Under the pieces are notes generated by a model. It was not told the origin of the DNA. It searched no databases and saw only the letters and a list, made by a program, of their open reading frames with translations. The translations under genes were made by a program, and so were the position numbers. 64,000 nt of DNA from Mediterranea sp. An20 (GTDB taxonomy: Bacteria > Bacteroidota > Bacteroidia > Bacteroidales > Bacteroidaceae): NCBI RefSeq assembly GCF_002160055.1, contig NZ_NFJV01000015.1:1-64000 (forward strand), in the 5' to 3' direction. Below, one piece after another: positions 16,482 through 24,784 of this stretch (within the stretch, counting starts at the first letter, position 1; every line of letters begins with the position of its first letter).

Positions 16482-16688
16482 AGAAAGGTTACAGACAAGA
16501 CTGGCTGGTATGAGGGACGTGCCGATGGACTTGAAGAAGGCCGCGCTGAAGGGCGGGCTGAGGGCCGTGTAGAGGGGCAGAAGGAAGCGAAGTGGGAGCA
16601 TGCCCGTAAAATGAAGGCCAAAGGTTATCCGATAGAGGATATCGCAGATATTACAGGACTCTCGAAGGAAGCAGTGGCTTCCTTGTAA
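16482..16688 (+). pseudogene. second Rpn C-terminal tail, in frame after the stop
   Basis: Directly after the TAA of the preceding Rpn gene (16479-16481), the same frame stays open to a TAA at 16686-16688. It encodes TGWYEGRADGLEEGRAEG-type repeats and then ARKMKAKGYPIEDIADITGLSKEAVASL, which is the tail of a different Rpn protein and resembles the tail at 1-387. There is no start codon in a good context. It is best read as the remains of an older Rpn gene whose front was replaced; stop readthrough would fuse both tails. Confidence 0.7.
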
Positions 16689-16704
16689 ATGTGACAAATC
16701 TTAG

Positions 16705-16754
16705 AAACGCAGATATCCGGAGACGCACTTCCGCATCTCCGGATATTTGCGTTT
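16705..16754. terminator. bidirectional hairpin between Rpn remnant and lipB
   Basis: The arms at 16705-16723 and 16736-16754 pair at 18 of 19 positions (AAACGCA...GGAGA with TCTCC...TGCGTTT) around a 12-base loop. It lies between convergent genes and has A-rich and T-rich ends, so it could stop transcription from both sides. Confidence 0.7.
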
Positions 16755-16795
16755 TGGGTAAATATTCATCTCAATCTCTGTATTTATTCAAATGC

Positions 16796-17476
16796 TTACT
16801 CTCCCTTTCTGCGAGAAGCAGAAAGAAGATCCAGCAGTTCCCGGCAAAGTCCGGTCTTTACCTCCTCCATATCAATCTCCCTCCCCAATTCTTTCTGCAG
16901 AGAAGTAACCCCCTTATCCACAAAGCCACAAGGGTTGATGTAGCTGAAATAGCGCAAATCGGTGTTCACGTTCAGAGCCAGCCCGTGCATCGTCACAAAA
17001 TGACTGGAACGGACACCGATAGCGCAAATCTTACGCGCACGGGGTGAATGCGCATCCAGCCATACCCCTGTTGCTTTTTCCAACCGCCCAGCCTGAATGC
17101 CATAAGAGGCACAGACACGAATCACCGCTTCTTCCAATACATGAATGTAGTCGCGGAGCCCCAATGCGTAGTCTTCCAAATTAAGAATGGGATAGCACAC
17201 TAACTGGCCGGGGCCGTGAAAGGTAATATCTCCGCCACGGTCAATATGGTAAAGGGTAGCTCCGATACGGCGCAATTGCTCTTCGCCCAACAACATATTG
17301 CCTTCCTTGCCACTACGCCCCAACGTATATACTGCAGGATGCTGGCACATGATGATGTGATTGACGTATGCCTGCCCGCCCTGCTTAGCTTCTACCAATG
17401 CGTCGAACCATTCTTCCTGACGCTTCCAGGCTTTCTCGTATTCGATAAGCCCCCAATCGGATATTTCTGTATTCAT
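16796..17476 (-). CDS. lipB: octanoyltransferase LipB
   Basis: LipB moves octanoyl groups from ACP to the lipoyl domains of 2-oxoacid dehydrogenases and the glycine cleavage H protein. The ATG at 17476 gives 226 residues; a TTG two codons earlier is less likely. Key residues are the RGGDITFHGPGQLVCYPI segment (80-97), K149 in RKICAIGVR, and the acyl-accepting C183 in INPCGF. It points toward the Rpn remnant and is separate from gcvP at 21059, which also depends on lipoylation. Confidence 0.95.
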   Translation of the reverse strand: MNTEISDWGLIEYEKAWKRQEEWFDALVEAKQGGQAYVNHIIMCQHPAVYTLGRSGKEGNMLLGEEQLRRIGATLYHIDRGGDITFHGPGQLVCYPILNLEDYALGLRDYIHVLEEAVIRVCASYGIQAGRLEKATGVWLDAHSPRARKICAIGVRSSHFVTMHGLALNVNTDLRYFSYINPCGFVDKGVTSLQKELGREIDMEEVKTGLCRELLDLLSASRRKGE

Positions 17477-17755
17477 AGTCAATAATCTGATAAGTAGATG
17501 ACAAGAATGAACCTATATAAAACATTGAATCACGAAGGAACAGAGCATGTAGAATAAAGCTTGTGCAAGCTCACTCATAGAACTATAATTCACCGCTCCT
17601 GCTGCAAATCCGTCAGCTGTGCTGCCGCTTTCAGCCGGACAAACGCCCCAAAGCCTCTCTGTGCTTACTATAAACCGGATTCTCAACAGTCGGTTAAAAA
17701 TAAAAACAAGCTCTGAAATCCGGGACAAAAATAGCAACAATTCTTTGAAAAGGTC

Positions 17756-17763
17756 TATCTTTG
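17756..17763 (+). promoter_or_regulatory. -7 box (TATCTTTG) of the AraC-type gene
   Basis: TATCTTTG fits TAnnTTTG and lies 18 bases before the ATG at 17782. The rest of the 305-base gap from 17477 holds a GCTTGTGCAAGC palindrome near 17550 and nothing else that I recognise. Confidence 0.55.
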
Positions 17764-17781
17764 CAGACAAAATGAAGCAAT

Positions 17782-18621
17782 ATGCGTATGGATTTTCCAC
17801 AAGTGGACCTCCCCGTTGACGTCATAGCCTGGACGGATGTGACGGAAGAAGTCTTGAACATCTACAAACAGTCATGCAGACTGAAAGCGTGCATCTTCGC
17901 ACTCTGTTTAGAAGGGTCGATCACGGTTTCTATTAATCTGATGGAAACAGAAATCAAACGCGGCGACCTGATAACCTTGCTGCCCGGCACCATCATCCAG
18001 TTTTACGGGCAAAGGGAGAAGTTCCGCCTGGCCTTCATCGGGTTCTCTGCCCATTGCGTGACCGGAGTCAACGTCATCCAATCCATATTAAGTTCTTTCT
18101 CTACGATTTTAGAATATCCTGTCCTAAGCATCAATGACACATTAACCTCTTACTTCAATGACTACTTCGCCTTGTTGTCCAGAGTAACGACAGGCGATTA
18201 TCCACCAGACACCCATCTGTCTCAGGAAATATTGAAAAATATGCTGTATGTCATAGACCGGCTCTACAACATTCATCCGCAAGAACAGCGGATTGCCAAA
18301 AGCCGGAAAGAAGAAATCTGCCACCAACTCATCCAACTGGTCATAGAGAACTATACACACGAACGGCATGCACAGTTTTATGCCGACCGTCTGGGCATCT
18401 CGTTACAGCATCTGAGCACAACCGTGAAGCAAGTGACAGGTAAAAACGTGCTGGATATCATTGCCAACGTAGTATTAATGGACGTAAAAGCCAAACTGAA
18501 ATCGACAGATATGACCGTGCAGGAAATAGCCTATTCACTCAACTTTCCCAGTGCCTCATTCTTCGGAAAATATTTCAAAAGATATGTCGGAATGAGCCCA
18601 CTGGAATATAGAAACAGCTAA
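17782..18621 (+). CDS. AraC-family transcriptional regulator
   Basis: This 279-residue protein has an N-terminal cupin-like ligand/dimer domain (about 1-150) and a C-terminal AraC double helix-turn-helix. The latter shows FYADRLGISLQHLSTTVKQVTGKNVLDII, then MTVQEIAYSLNFPSASFFGKYFKRYVGMSPLEYR. The target cannot be told; the next gene is a DUF3298 lipoprotein 125 bases away with its own promoter. An alternative start is the Met two codons downstream. This N-terminal form is widespread in Bacteroides AraC regulators. Confidence 0.9.
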   Translation: MRMDFPQVDLPVDVIAWTDVTEEVLNIYKQSCRLKACIFALCLEGSITVSINLMETEIKRGDLITLLPGTIIQFYGQREKFRLAFIGFSAHCVTGVNVIQSILSSFSTILEYPVLSINDTLTSYFNDYFALLSRVTTGDYPPDTHLSQEILKNMLYVIDRLYNIHPQEQRIAKSRKEEICHQLIQLVIENYTHERHAQFYADRLGISLQHLSTTVKQVTGKNVLDIIANVVLMDVKAKLKSTDMTVQEIAYSLNFPSASFFGKYFKRYVGMSPLEYRNS

Positions 18622-18689
18622 ATGACACCTCCTCCGGACAGTATTGAAAAAAAATCTCGCAAATTAGAGGATGGTTCGACAATATATCC

Positions 18690-18697
18690 TATATTTG
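18690..18697 (+). promoter_or_regulatory. -7 box (TATATTTG) of the DUF3298 lipoprotein gene
   Basis: TATATTTG at 18690-18697 fits TAnnTTTG, 49 bases before the ATG at 18747. No good -33 TTTG is visible at the right distance. Confidence 0.55.
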
Positions 18698-18746
18698 TGC
18701 ATGGTGATTAAATAAATGAATATTGTTTTTTAAATAAAAGTTCAGA

Positions 18747-19595
18747 ATGAAAAAGCAAAATGTCAGCCAGCTTGTCCTTTTGCTTGCGACAAGCATTATT
18801 TTGTTTTCTTGCAATAACAAAACGAACAGGAACAAATGGGCCGTGGAGTTCGACAGTATTCAGGTGAACGAAACGGCACACCTCTTCGGCGACACAGCAA
18901 AACCTGCCTGTAACCTGGTAATAAACTTTGCCTATGCACGGCTGTCGGATGACGAACAAATTAAAGACAGCCTGAACCGCTATTTCCTGACTGCCAGCTT
19001 CGGCGACGCCTATTCGACCTTTCAACCGCAAGAAGCTGTCAAAAGATACAAAGAGCAATATGTCAACGACTACCGCAACGATTTGGAGAAACTCTATCGG
19101 AAAGAAGAAGCTGAATTTGGAGATGCCGACCAACGTGCCTGGTATTCGTACTATAAATACATCCAAAGCCAGGTGCAGCTTTACAGCAAAAATCTCCTGG
19201 TATACCGTACGCGTTTCGAAGAATACACGGGAGGGGCGCACGGCATCTATATGACTTCTTTTCTGAATCTGGACTTGCGTACGTTGACTCCCATACGCCT
19301 GAAAGATTTATTTACCGACAATTATGAAGAAGCCCTGACAGACCTGCTTTGGAATCAGCTGATGGCAGACAACCATGTAGCTACGCGCGAAGAATTGGAA
19401 GACTTGGGCTATGGAAGCACAGGCGACATAGTACCTACCGAGAATTTTTATATCGGACAGGAAGGAATCACTTTCTATTATAATGTATATGACATTGCAC
19501 CTTATGTGATGGGAGCCATTGAGATCTCCCTCCCCTACGAAATCATGTCACACCTGCTGAAAGATGAAACCAAAATCCTGGATTCTGTCCGGTAA
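18747..19595 (+). CDS. DUF3298/RsiV-like lipoprotein
   Basis: The 282-residue protein begins with a lipoprotein signal peptide, MKKQNVSQLVLLLATSIILFSC, with the lipidated cysteine at 22. The mature part contains a DUF4163-like half and the C-terminal DUF3298-like half; FEEYTGGAHGIYMTSFLNLDLRTLTPIRLKDLF is the characteristic block. In Bacillus this fold is the lysozyme-binding part of anti-sigma factor RsiV; in Bacteroides the function of lipoprotein members is not established. It is likely in the outer or inner membrane facing the periplasm. rsmG follows after 24 bases and may be co-transcribed. Confidence 0.82.
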   Translation: MKKQNVSQLVLLLATSIILFSCNNKTNRNKWAVEFDSIQVNETAHLFGDTAKPACNLVINFAYARLSDDEQIKDSLNRYFLTASFGDAYSTFQPQEAVKRYKEQYVNDYRNDLEKLYRKEEAEFGDADQRAWYSYYKYIQSQVQLYSKNLLVYRTRFEEYTGGAHGIYMTSFLNLDLRTLTPIRLKDLFTDNYEEALTDLLWNQLMADNHVATREELEDLGYGSTGDIVPTENFYIGQEGITFYYNVYDIAPYVMGAIEISLPYEIMSHLLKDETKILDSVR

Positions 19596-19619
19596 CTCCC
19601 ACAGACTGATTATATCATT

Positions 19620-20264
19620 ATGGAACAACTGCAGCAAATATTGAATTACTTTCCCGGATTGAACGAAGAGCAAATACGCCAACTGAGTTCACTGGAAGAG
19701 TTATATACAGATTGGAATTCCAAAATCAATGTCATTTCCCGTAAAGACATCGGGAACTTGTATGAACACCACGTACTCCACTCCTTAGGCATAGCTAAAG
19801 TTATCCGCTTCAGGGAAGGCACCCAAGTAATGGACTTAGGCACCGGAGGCGGATTTCCAGGCATTCCACTGGCCATTTTATTCCCGGATGTGCAATTCCA
19901 TCTGGTAGATAGCATCGGCAAAAAAATAAAGGTAGCTACTGAAGTGGCTCAAGCCATCGGACTAAAGAATGTAACCTTTTGCCATTCGCGCGTTGAGGAA
20001 GAGAAAGGGTTGTTCGATTTCGTAGTGAGCCGGGCTGTCATGCCTCTGCCCGACTTAGTGAAAGCCTGCCGCAAAAACATCTCGCCCCACCAGCATAACG
20101 CATTGCCCAATGGGCTTATCTGCCTGAAAGGAGGGGAGGTAGAAAACGAAATAAGACCATTCAAACACGAAATACTGACTTGGGACTTGAAAGATTTCTT
20201 CAACGAAGAATTCTTCGTAACTAAAAAAGCCGTATTTGTAGCCATCAATAAAAGAAAAGCCTGA
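19620..20264 (+). CDS. rsmG: 16S rRNA (guanine-527-N7) methyltransferase RsmG
   Basis: RsmG (GidB) methylates G527 of 16S rRNA using S-adenosylmethionine. The 214-residue length is typical. The SAM-binding motif is VMDLGTGGGFPGIPLAI (70-86), preceded by YEHHVLHSLGIAK and followed by SRAVMPLPDLVKACR. It lies 24 bases after the DUF3298 gene, and a strong hairpin follows at 20271. Confidence 0.95.
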   Translation: MEQLQQILNYFPGLNEEQIRQLSSLEELYTDWNSKINVISRKDIGNLYEHHVLHSLGIAKVIRFREGTQVMDLGTGGGFPGIPLAILFPDVQFHLVDSIGKKIKVATEVAQAIGLKNVTFCHSRVEEEKGLFDFVVSRAVMPLPDLVKACRKNISPHQHNALPNGLICLKGGEVENEIRPFKHEILTWDLKDFFNEEFFVTKKAVFVAINKRKA

Positions 20265-20270
20265 AATGAA

Positions 20271-20332
20271 GGAGGTACTACATACGTTCGGCTGGGCTGC
20301 ATGATAGCCGCTTTGCATGTCGACACACCTCC
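20271..20332. other. long interrupted hairpin between rsmG and the hydrolase gene
   Basis: GGAGGT (20271-20276) pairs with ACCTCC (20327-20332); inside, ACAT pairs with ATGT and CGGCT with AGCCG. There is no T run. It may be an mRNA structure in the 5' region of the 20386 gene or a processing site. I do not recognise a known riboswitch in it. Confidence 0.4.
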
Positions 20333-20385
20333 TATAAACGGATAAACTTATTTACTCAACTAAAAAATCAACACCATCAACCACC

Positions 20386-21027
20386 ATGAAGATAAAGCGA
20401 TTTGAATTCAATATGTTCCCGGAGAACTGCTACGTGCTTTGGGATGAAACCAACGAAGCGGTAGTTATCGACCCTGGCTGCTTCTATGAAGAAGAAAAGC
20501 TGGCACTGAAAGATTTCATCCTTAAAGAGAAGTTAGATGTAAAACACTTGCTGAACACGCATTTGCATTTAGACCACATCTTCGGCAACCCATTCCTTTT
20601 AAGAGAATTCGGATGGAAAGCCGAAGCCAACCAGGCAGATGAATTCCTGCTGGAAGAAGCTCCGAAACAAAGCCGTATGTTCGGCTTTCATTTGCAGGAG
20701 AAAACAGTCCCGCTGGGCAAGTACCTGCATGATGGAGATATCATAACCTTCGGCCACACACAATTAGAAGCTATCCACGTCCCCGGACATTCTCCCGGAA
20801 GCCTGGTATATTATTGTGCCAGCGAACATTGCATGTTCTCGGGCGACGTGCTGTTTCAAGGAAGTATCGGACGGGCAGACTTAGCAGGAGGAAACTTTGA
20901 CCAACTCATTGAAAACATTTGCAGCCGTCTCTTCGTTTTGCCCAACGAAACCATTGTTTATCCCGGACACGGAGCACCCACCACCATAGGGATTGAAAAA
21001 GCAGAAAATCCTTTCTTCCGAATCTGA
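20386..21027 (+). CDS. MBL-fold metallo-hydrolase (glyoxalase II-like)
   Basis: The 213-residue protein has the metal-binding HxHxDH motif (H59, H61, D63, H64 in NTHLHLDHIFG), a later VPGHSPGS histidine, the bridging FSGDVLF aspartate and a final YPGHGAPT histidine. This is the full zinc/iron ligand set of the metallo-beta-lactamase fold hydrolases related to glyoxalase II and YcbL. The substrate is probably a thioester such as S-lactoylglutathione-like compounds, but that cannot be fixed. It precedes gcvP by 31 bases and is probably co-transcribed. Confidence 0.9.
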   Translation: MKIKRFEFNMFPENCYVLWDETNEAVVIDPGCFYEEEKLALKDFILKEKLDVKHLLNTHLHLDHIFGNPFLLREFGWKAEANQADEFLLEEAPKQSRMFGFHLQEKTVPLGKYLHDGDIITFGHTQLEAIHVPGHSPGSLVYYCASEHCMFSGDVLFQGSIGRADLAGGNFDQLIENICSRLFVLPNETIVYPGHGAPTTIGIEKAENPFFRI

Positions 21028-21058
21028 CATTCAAAAATAAACCTAAAGTAACAACAAT

Positions 21059-23908
21059 ATGAACAAGCATCCATTCTACACCCGTCACATCGGTGTGAAC
21101 GAAACCGACGAAGCCGTGATGCTTCGTAAAATAGGTGTGCAAAGCCTAAATGAACTGATTGATAAAACCCTGCCTGCCAATATCCGGCTCCCACAACCCC
21201 TCGACCTGCCGGAAGCGATGGACGAACATGAATTTGCTCTTCACATCACCGCATTGGCTGCAAAAAACAAGCTCTACACTACATACATCGGGCAGGGCTG
21301 GTATGACACCATCACGCCGGCTGTTATCCAACGCAACGTATTCGAGAATCCGGTATGGTACACCTCCTATACTCCTTACCAAACAGAAGTATCACAAGGA
21401 CGGTTGGAAGCCTTGATGAACTTCCAGACAGCTGTCTGTGACCTGACCGGTATGCCGTTGGCCAACTGTTCCTTGTTGGATGAAGGCACTGCTGCTGCCG
21501 AAGCCGTGACCATGATGTATGCCCTCCGTCCGCGTGACTTACAGAAGAATGGAGCCAACACGGTATTTGTAGACGAACGCATCTTTCCTCAGACACTGGC
21601 TGTAATGCGTACACGTGCCATTCCGCAAGGCATCACGCTGCAAGTAGGCCGTTATGAGGAACTGGAGTTTACACCCAATCTCTTTGCCTGCGTACTTCAA
21701 TATCCCGATGCCAACGGAAATGTGCCCGATTATCGCAACTTTGTCGAAAAGGCACATGAAGCCCGTTGCAAAGTAGCCGTAGCAGCCGATATACTGAGTT
21801 TGGCCTTATTGACACCTCCGGGTGAATGGGGAGCGGATATTGTATTCGGTTCTACGCAACGCTTAGGTACTCCTCTGTTCTATGGTGGTCCCTCTGCTGC
21901 CTATTTTGCTACCCGCGACGAGTACAAACGTAATATGCCGGGACGAATCATTGGCTGGAGCAAAGACAAATACGGACATCTATGCTACCGCATGGCTCTG
22001 CAAACCCGCGAACAACACATCAAACGCGAGAAAGCCACCAGCAACATCTGTACGGCACAGGCTTTACTGGCTACCATGGCAGGTATGTATGCCGTATGGC
22101 ACGGACCGGAAGGCATTCACGACATTGCCCTGCGCATCCATCACTCGGCCGCTTTGGTGGCAAACACTCTGGAAAACTGGGGATGCCGCCAACTGAACCC
22201 GACTTTCTTCGATACACTTCTCATTGCACTGCCCGAAGGCGTATCACAAGAACAAGTACGCACTGTTGCACTGGCACACGAAGTCAATCTGAATTATCGA
22301 ACCGACGGCCACATCGGATTGAGCATCGACGAGACCACGGACAAACAGGCTGTAAATGTTCTGCTGACCATCTTTGCAGAGGCATTAGGCAAAGAAGTTC
22401 CTGCTATTGACGGACTTCCCGAAGTTTCCCGATTGCCCGAACCGCTGCGTCGCACCACTTCTTATCTGACACATGAAGTATTCCGACTCTATCACACCGA
22501 GACAGAAATGATGCGTTACATCAAGCGGTTAGAACGGAAAGACATCTCACTGGCTCACTCCATGATTTCTTTAGGCTCCTGCACCATGAAGCTGAATGCA
22601 GCAGCCGAAATGCTTCCGCTGAGCCGCCCGGAATTCACCGGCATCCACCCACTTGTTCCACAAGAGCAGGCTGCCGGCTGGCAAGAGCTGATTCACAACC
22701 TGGGTGAGGAGCTGAAGACCATCACCGGATTTGCAGGCATCAGTCTCCAACCTAACTCGGGTGCCGCCGGCGAATATGCCGGCCTGCGTGTCATCCGTGC
22801 TTATCTGGAAAGCATCGGACAGGGACACCGCCATAAGGTGCTGATTCCTGCCAGTGCCCATGGAACCAATCCTGCCAGCGCCGTACAGGCCGGATTTACC
22901 CCGGTAACTTGTGCATGCGACGACCATGGCAACGTAGACATGGATGACCTGCGTCGCAAAGCAGAAGAGAACCGCGATGACTTGGCTGCACTGATGATTA
23001 CTTATCCGTCGACACATGGCATTTTCGAAGCTGATATTGTGGAAATCTGCCACATTATCCATGCTTGCGGAGCACAGGTGTACATGGATGGTGCCAACAT
23101 GAATGCACAAGTAGGCCTGACCAATCCCGGAACAATTGGCGCTGATGTTTGCCACCTGAACCTGCACAAGACCTTTGCTTCTCCTCACGGTGGAGGCGGT
23201 CCTGGCGTAGGACCTATCTGTGTAGCTTCTCACCTGGTACCTTTCTTGCCCGGGCACGGACTGTTCGGCAACGATACCAATGAAGTGGCTTCCGCACCGT
23301 GGGGAAGTGCCGGCATACTGCCCATCACCTACGGATACATCCGTATGATGGGAACAGAAGGTCTGACCCGCGCCACCAAGATTGCCATCCTGAATGCCAA
23401 TTACCTCGCTGCTTGTCTGAAAGACACGTATGGAGTAGTCTATCGCGGCACCAACGGCTTCGTCGGTCACGAAATGATTCTGGAATGCCGCAATGTACAC
23501 GCAGAAACGGGCATCAGCGAAAACGACATCGCCAAGCGACTGATGGACTATGGTTACCACGCTCCTACCCTTTCGTTCCCTGTACACGGCACGCTGATGA
23601 TCGAACCGACCGAAAGTGAAAGCTTGGCCGAACTGGACAACTTCGTAGAAGCAATGCTGACCATCTGGGAAGAGATTCAGGAAGTAAAAGACGGACGTGC
23701 CGACCAGACAGACAACGTGTTGCTGAATGCACCGCATCCCGAATATGAAGCGGTGGCCGACGTTTGGGACCATACGTATACAAGGCAGAAGGCGGTATAT
23801 CCTACACAGGCTGTGCGTGACAACAAGTTCTGGATCAACGTTGCCCGTGTAGACAATACGTTGGGAGACCGTAGGTTATTGACTACACGATACGAGACAT
23901 TTGAATAA
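21059..23908 (+). CDS. gcvP: glycine dehydrogenase (decarboxylating), P protein
   Basis: GcvP decarboxylates glycine and passes the aminomethyl group to the lipoyl arm of the H protein. At 949 residues it is the full-length fused form (both halves in one chain). The PLP lysine is K704 in NLHKTFASPHGGGGPGVGP. The N-terminus HIGVNETDEAVMLRKIGV and the SAQLHTNPAS-type segment ASAHGTNPASAVQAGF are typical. The gcvT and gcvH genes are not nearby. A strong terminator follows. Confidence 0.97.
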   Translation: MNKHPFYTRHIGVNETDEAVMLRKIGVQSLNELIDKTLPANIRLPQPLDLPEAMDEHEFALHITALAAKNKLYTTYIGQGWYDTITPAVIQRNVFENPVWYTSYTPYQTEVSQGRLEALMNFQTAVCDLTGMPLANCSLLDEGTAAAEAVTMMYALRPRDLQKNGANTVFVDERIFPQTLAVMRTRAIPQGITLQVGRYEELEFTPNLFACVLQYPDANGNVPDYRNFVEKAHEARCKVAVAADILSLALLTPPGEWGADIVFGSTQRLGTPLFYGGPSAAYFATRDEYKRNMPGRIIGWSKDKYGHLCYRMALQTREQHIKREKATSNICTAQALLATMAGMYAVWHGPEGIHDIALRIHHSAALVANTLENWGCRQLNPTFFDTLLIALPEGVSQEQVRTVALAHEVNLNYRTDGHIGLSIDETTDKQAVNVLLTIFAEALGKEVPAIDGLPEVSRLPEPLRRTTSYLTHEVFRLYHTETEMMRYIKRLERKDISLAHSMISLGSCTMKLNAAAEMLPLSRPEFTGIHPLVPQEQAAGWQELIHNLGEELKTITGFAGISLQPNSGAAGEYAGLRVIRAYLESIGQGHRHKVLIPASAHGTNPASAVQAGFTPVTCACDDHGNVDMDDLRRKAEENRDDLAALMITYPSTHGIFEADIVEICHIIHACGAQVYMDGANMNAQVGLTNPGTIGADVCHLNLHKTFASPHGGGGPGVGPICVASHLVPFLPGHGLFGNDTNEVASAPWGSAGILPITYGYIRMMGTEGLTRATKIAILNANYLAACLKDTYGVVYRGTNGFVGHEMILECRNVHAETGISENDIAKRLMDYGYHAPTLSFPVHGTLMIEPTESESLAELDNFVEAMLTIWEEIQEVKDGRADQTDNVLLNAPHPEYEAVADVWDHTYTRQKAVYPTQAVRDNKFWINVARVDNTLGDRRLLTTRYETFE

Positions 23909-23929
23909 AGCCCAATAGCTATCAGACTT

Positions 23930-23998
23930 AAAAAGCGCGGATGCGACGGGAATAGCGGATAAATCATTCCGCACAACCGTACCATCCGCGCTTTTTTT
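23930..23998 (+). terminator. intrinsic terminator after gcvP
   Basis: AAAAAGCGCGGATG (23930-23943) pairs with CATCCGCGC (23983-23991), which is followed by seven Ts. A second small hairpin, GCGGA with TCCGC at 23955-23971, lies in the loop. Confidence 0.85.
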
Positions 23999-24067
23999 GC
24001 CTAAACATGCCGTAGATTTATGCCGGGCAGCACTGCTAATCCAACATGCCGCTCAAGAAAAACTCCG

Positions 24068-24133
24068 AAGCGCTAAGAAGCAACTTTCAAAGCACTAAGA
24101 AGCAGGCTGCCAAGCGCTAAGAAACGTAACCGA
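24068..24133 (-). repeat. three-copy 22-bp-period intergenic repeat, array A
   Basis: Units begin at 24068, 24090 and 24112. Each starts AAGCGCTAAGAAGC or a close variant (AAGCACTAAGAAGC, AAGCGCTAAGAAAC), and the remaining bases differ. The reverse complement core resembles the cores of the arrays at 41370 and 54979. It fills the gap between the gcvP terminator and the convergent nitroreductase gene. Confidence 0.75.
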
Positions 24134-24200
24134 TATATATTACAAGCCACAGCCACCCATATACGGACAAGTTTAAAGCAGGTTATCCTCCTCAGAAAGA

Positions 24201-24764
24201 CTAACGCACTATCGTAATAGTGCCCTCCTTCACACGTTTTTCCTTGACGGGCGTTCCTTCCGGCTCATAGCCTAAAGCAGCACAACCATAGACTTTATGA
24301 TTGGCAGGTACTCCCAACTCAGTCAGCAGGGCACGCACACCGGAATCGTCGCAAGTTTGTCCTATCTGGTTAATCCAACAAGAGCCGATACCCAAAGAAG
24401 CGGCTGCCAGAAACATATTCTCCAACGCGCAGGCACAATCCATGGCAGCCCACCACTGAGTAGGCTCGTTGGAAACAAGAACCAAAGTGGGAGCGTGATA
24501 ATAACAGCAGTAAGTCGCGCTATGTCCCCGTTCTTTCAGACGCGGTTCGGAACTCTTGGCAAAAGCCCCTTTCACAGCCTCATTTAAACGCACCAACACA
24601 TCAGGGTTCTGAATAGCCGTAAAGTGCCAGGTTTCCAGATGCATACCGTTAGGCGCCATCGTGGCAGCCTCCAAAATGAGAGCCAGGTCAGCATCGCTTA
24701 CCTGACGTTGGGTGTAAGTCCGAACACTGTGACGGGTCCGGATGTTTTTTAAAACTTCGTTCAT
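24201..24764 (-). CDS. nitroreductase-family FMN oxidoreductase
   Basis: This 187-residue flavoprotein has the family N-terminus RTRHSVRTYTQRQVSDADL, with the FMN-phosphate-binding R-x-S-x-R, then ATMAPNGMHLETWHFTAI. The central segment ALENMFLAAASLGIGSCWI is the dimer/FMN contact typical of the family, and YGCAALGYEPEGTPVKEKR closes it. These enzymes use NAD(P)H to reduce quinones or nitro compounds; the physiological substrate is not known. It is the last gene of a three-gene minus-strand group, 20 bases after the HpaII-like gene. Confidence 0.92.
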   Translation of the reverse strand: MNEVLKNIRTRHSVRTYTQRQVSDADLALILEAATMAPNGMHLETWHFTAIQNPDVLVRLNEAVKGAFAKSSEPRLKERGHSATYCCYYHAPTLVLVSNEPTQWWAAMDCACALENMFLAAASLGIGSCWINQIGQTCDDSGVRALLTELGVPANHKVYGCAALGYEPEGTPVKEKRVKEGTITIVR

Positions 24765-24784
24765 AATCTGTCTTTGGTTAAAAT

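Noticed and set aside
20271..20332. glycine riboswitch before the hydrolase/gcvP genes
   Set aside because: The hairpin does not show the paired aptamer pattern and lies before the hydrolase, not gcvP.
22571..23773. 400-codon open frame opposite gcvP
   Set aside because: It lies wholly within a clear gcvP coding region, and its composition is that of an antisense shadow in GC-rich DNA.
24068..24133. CRISPR array
   Set aside because: Units follow directly without spacers, there are only three copies, and no cas genes are present.
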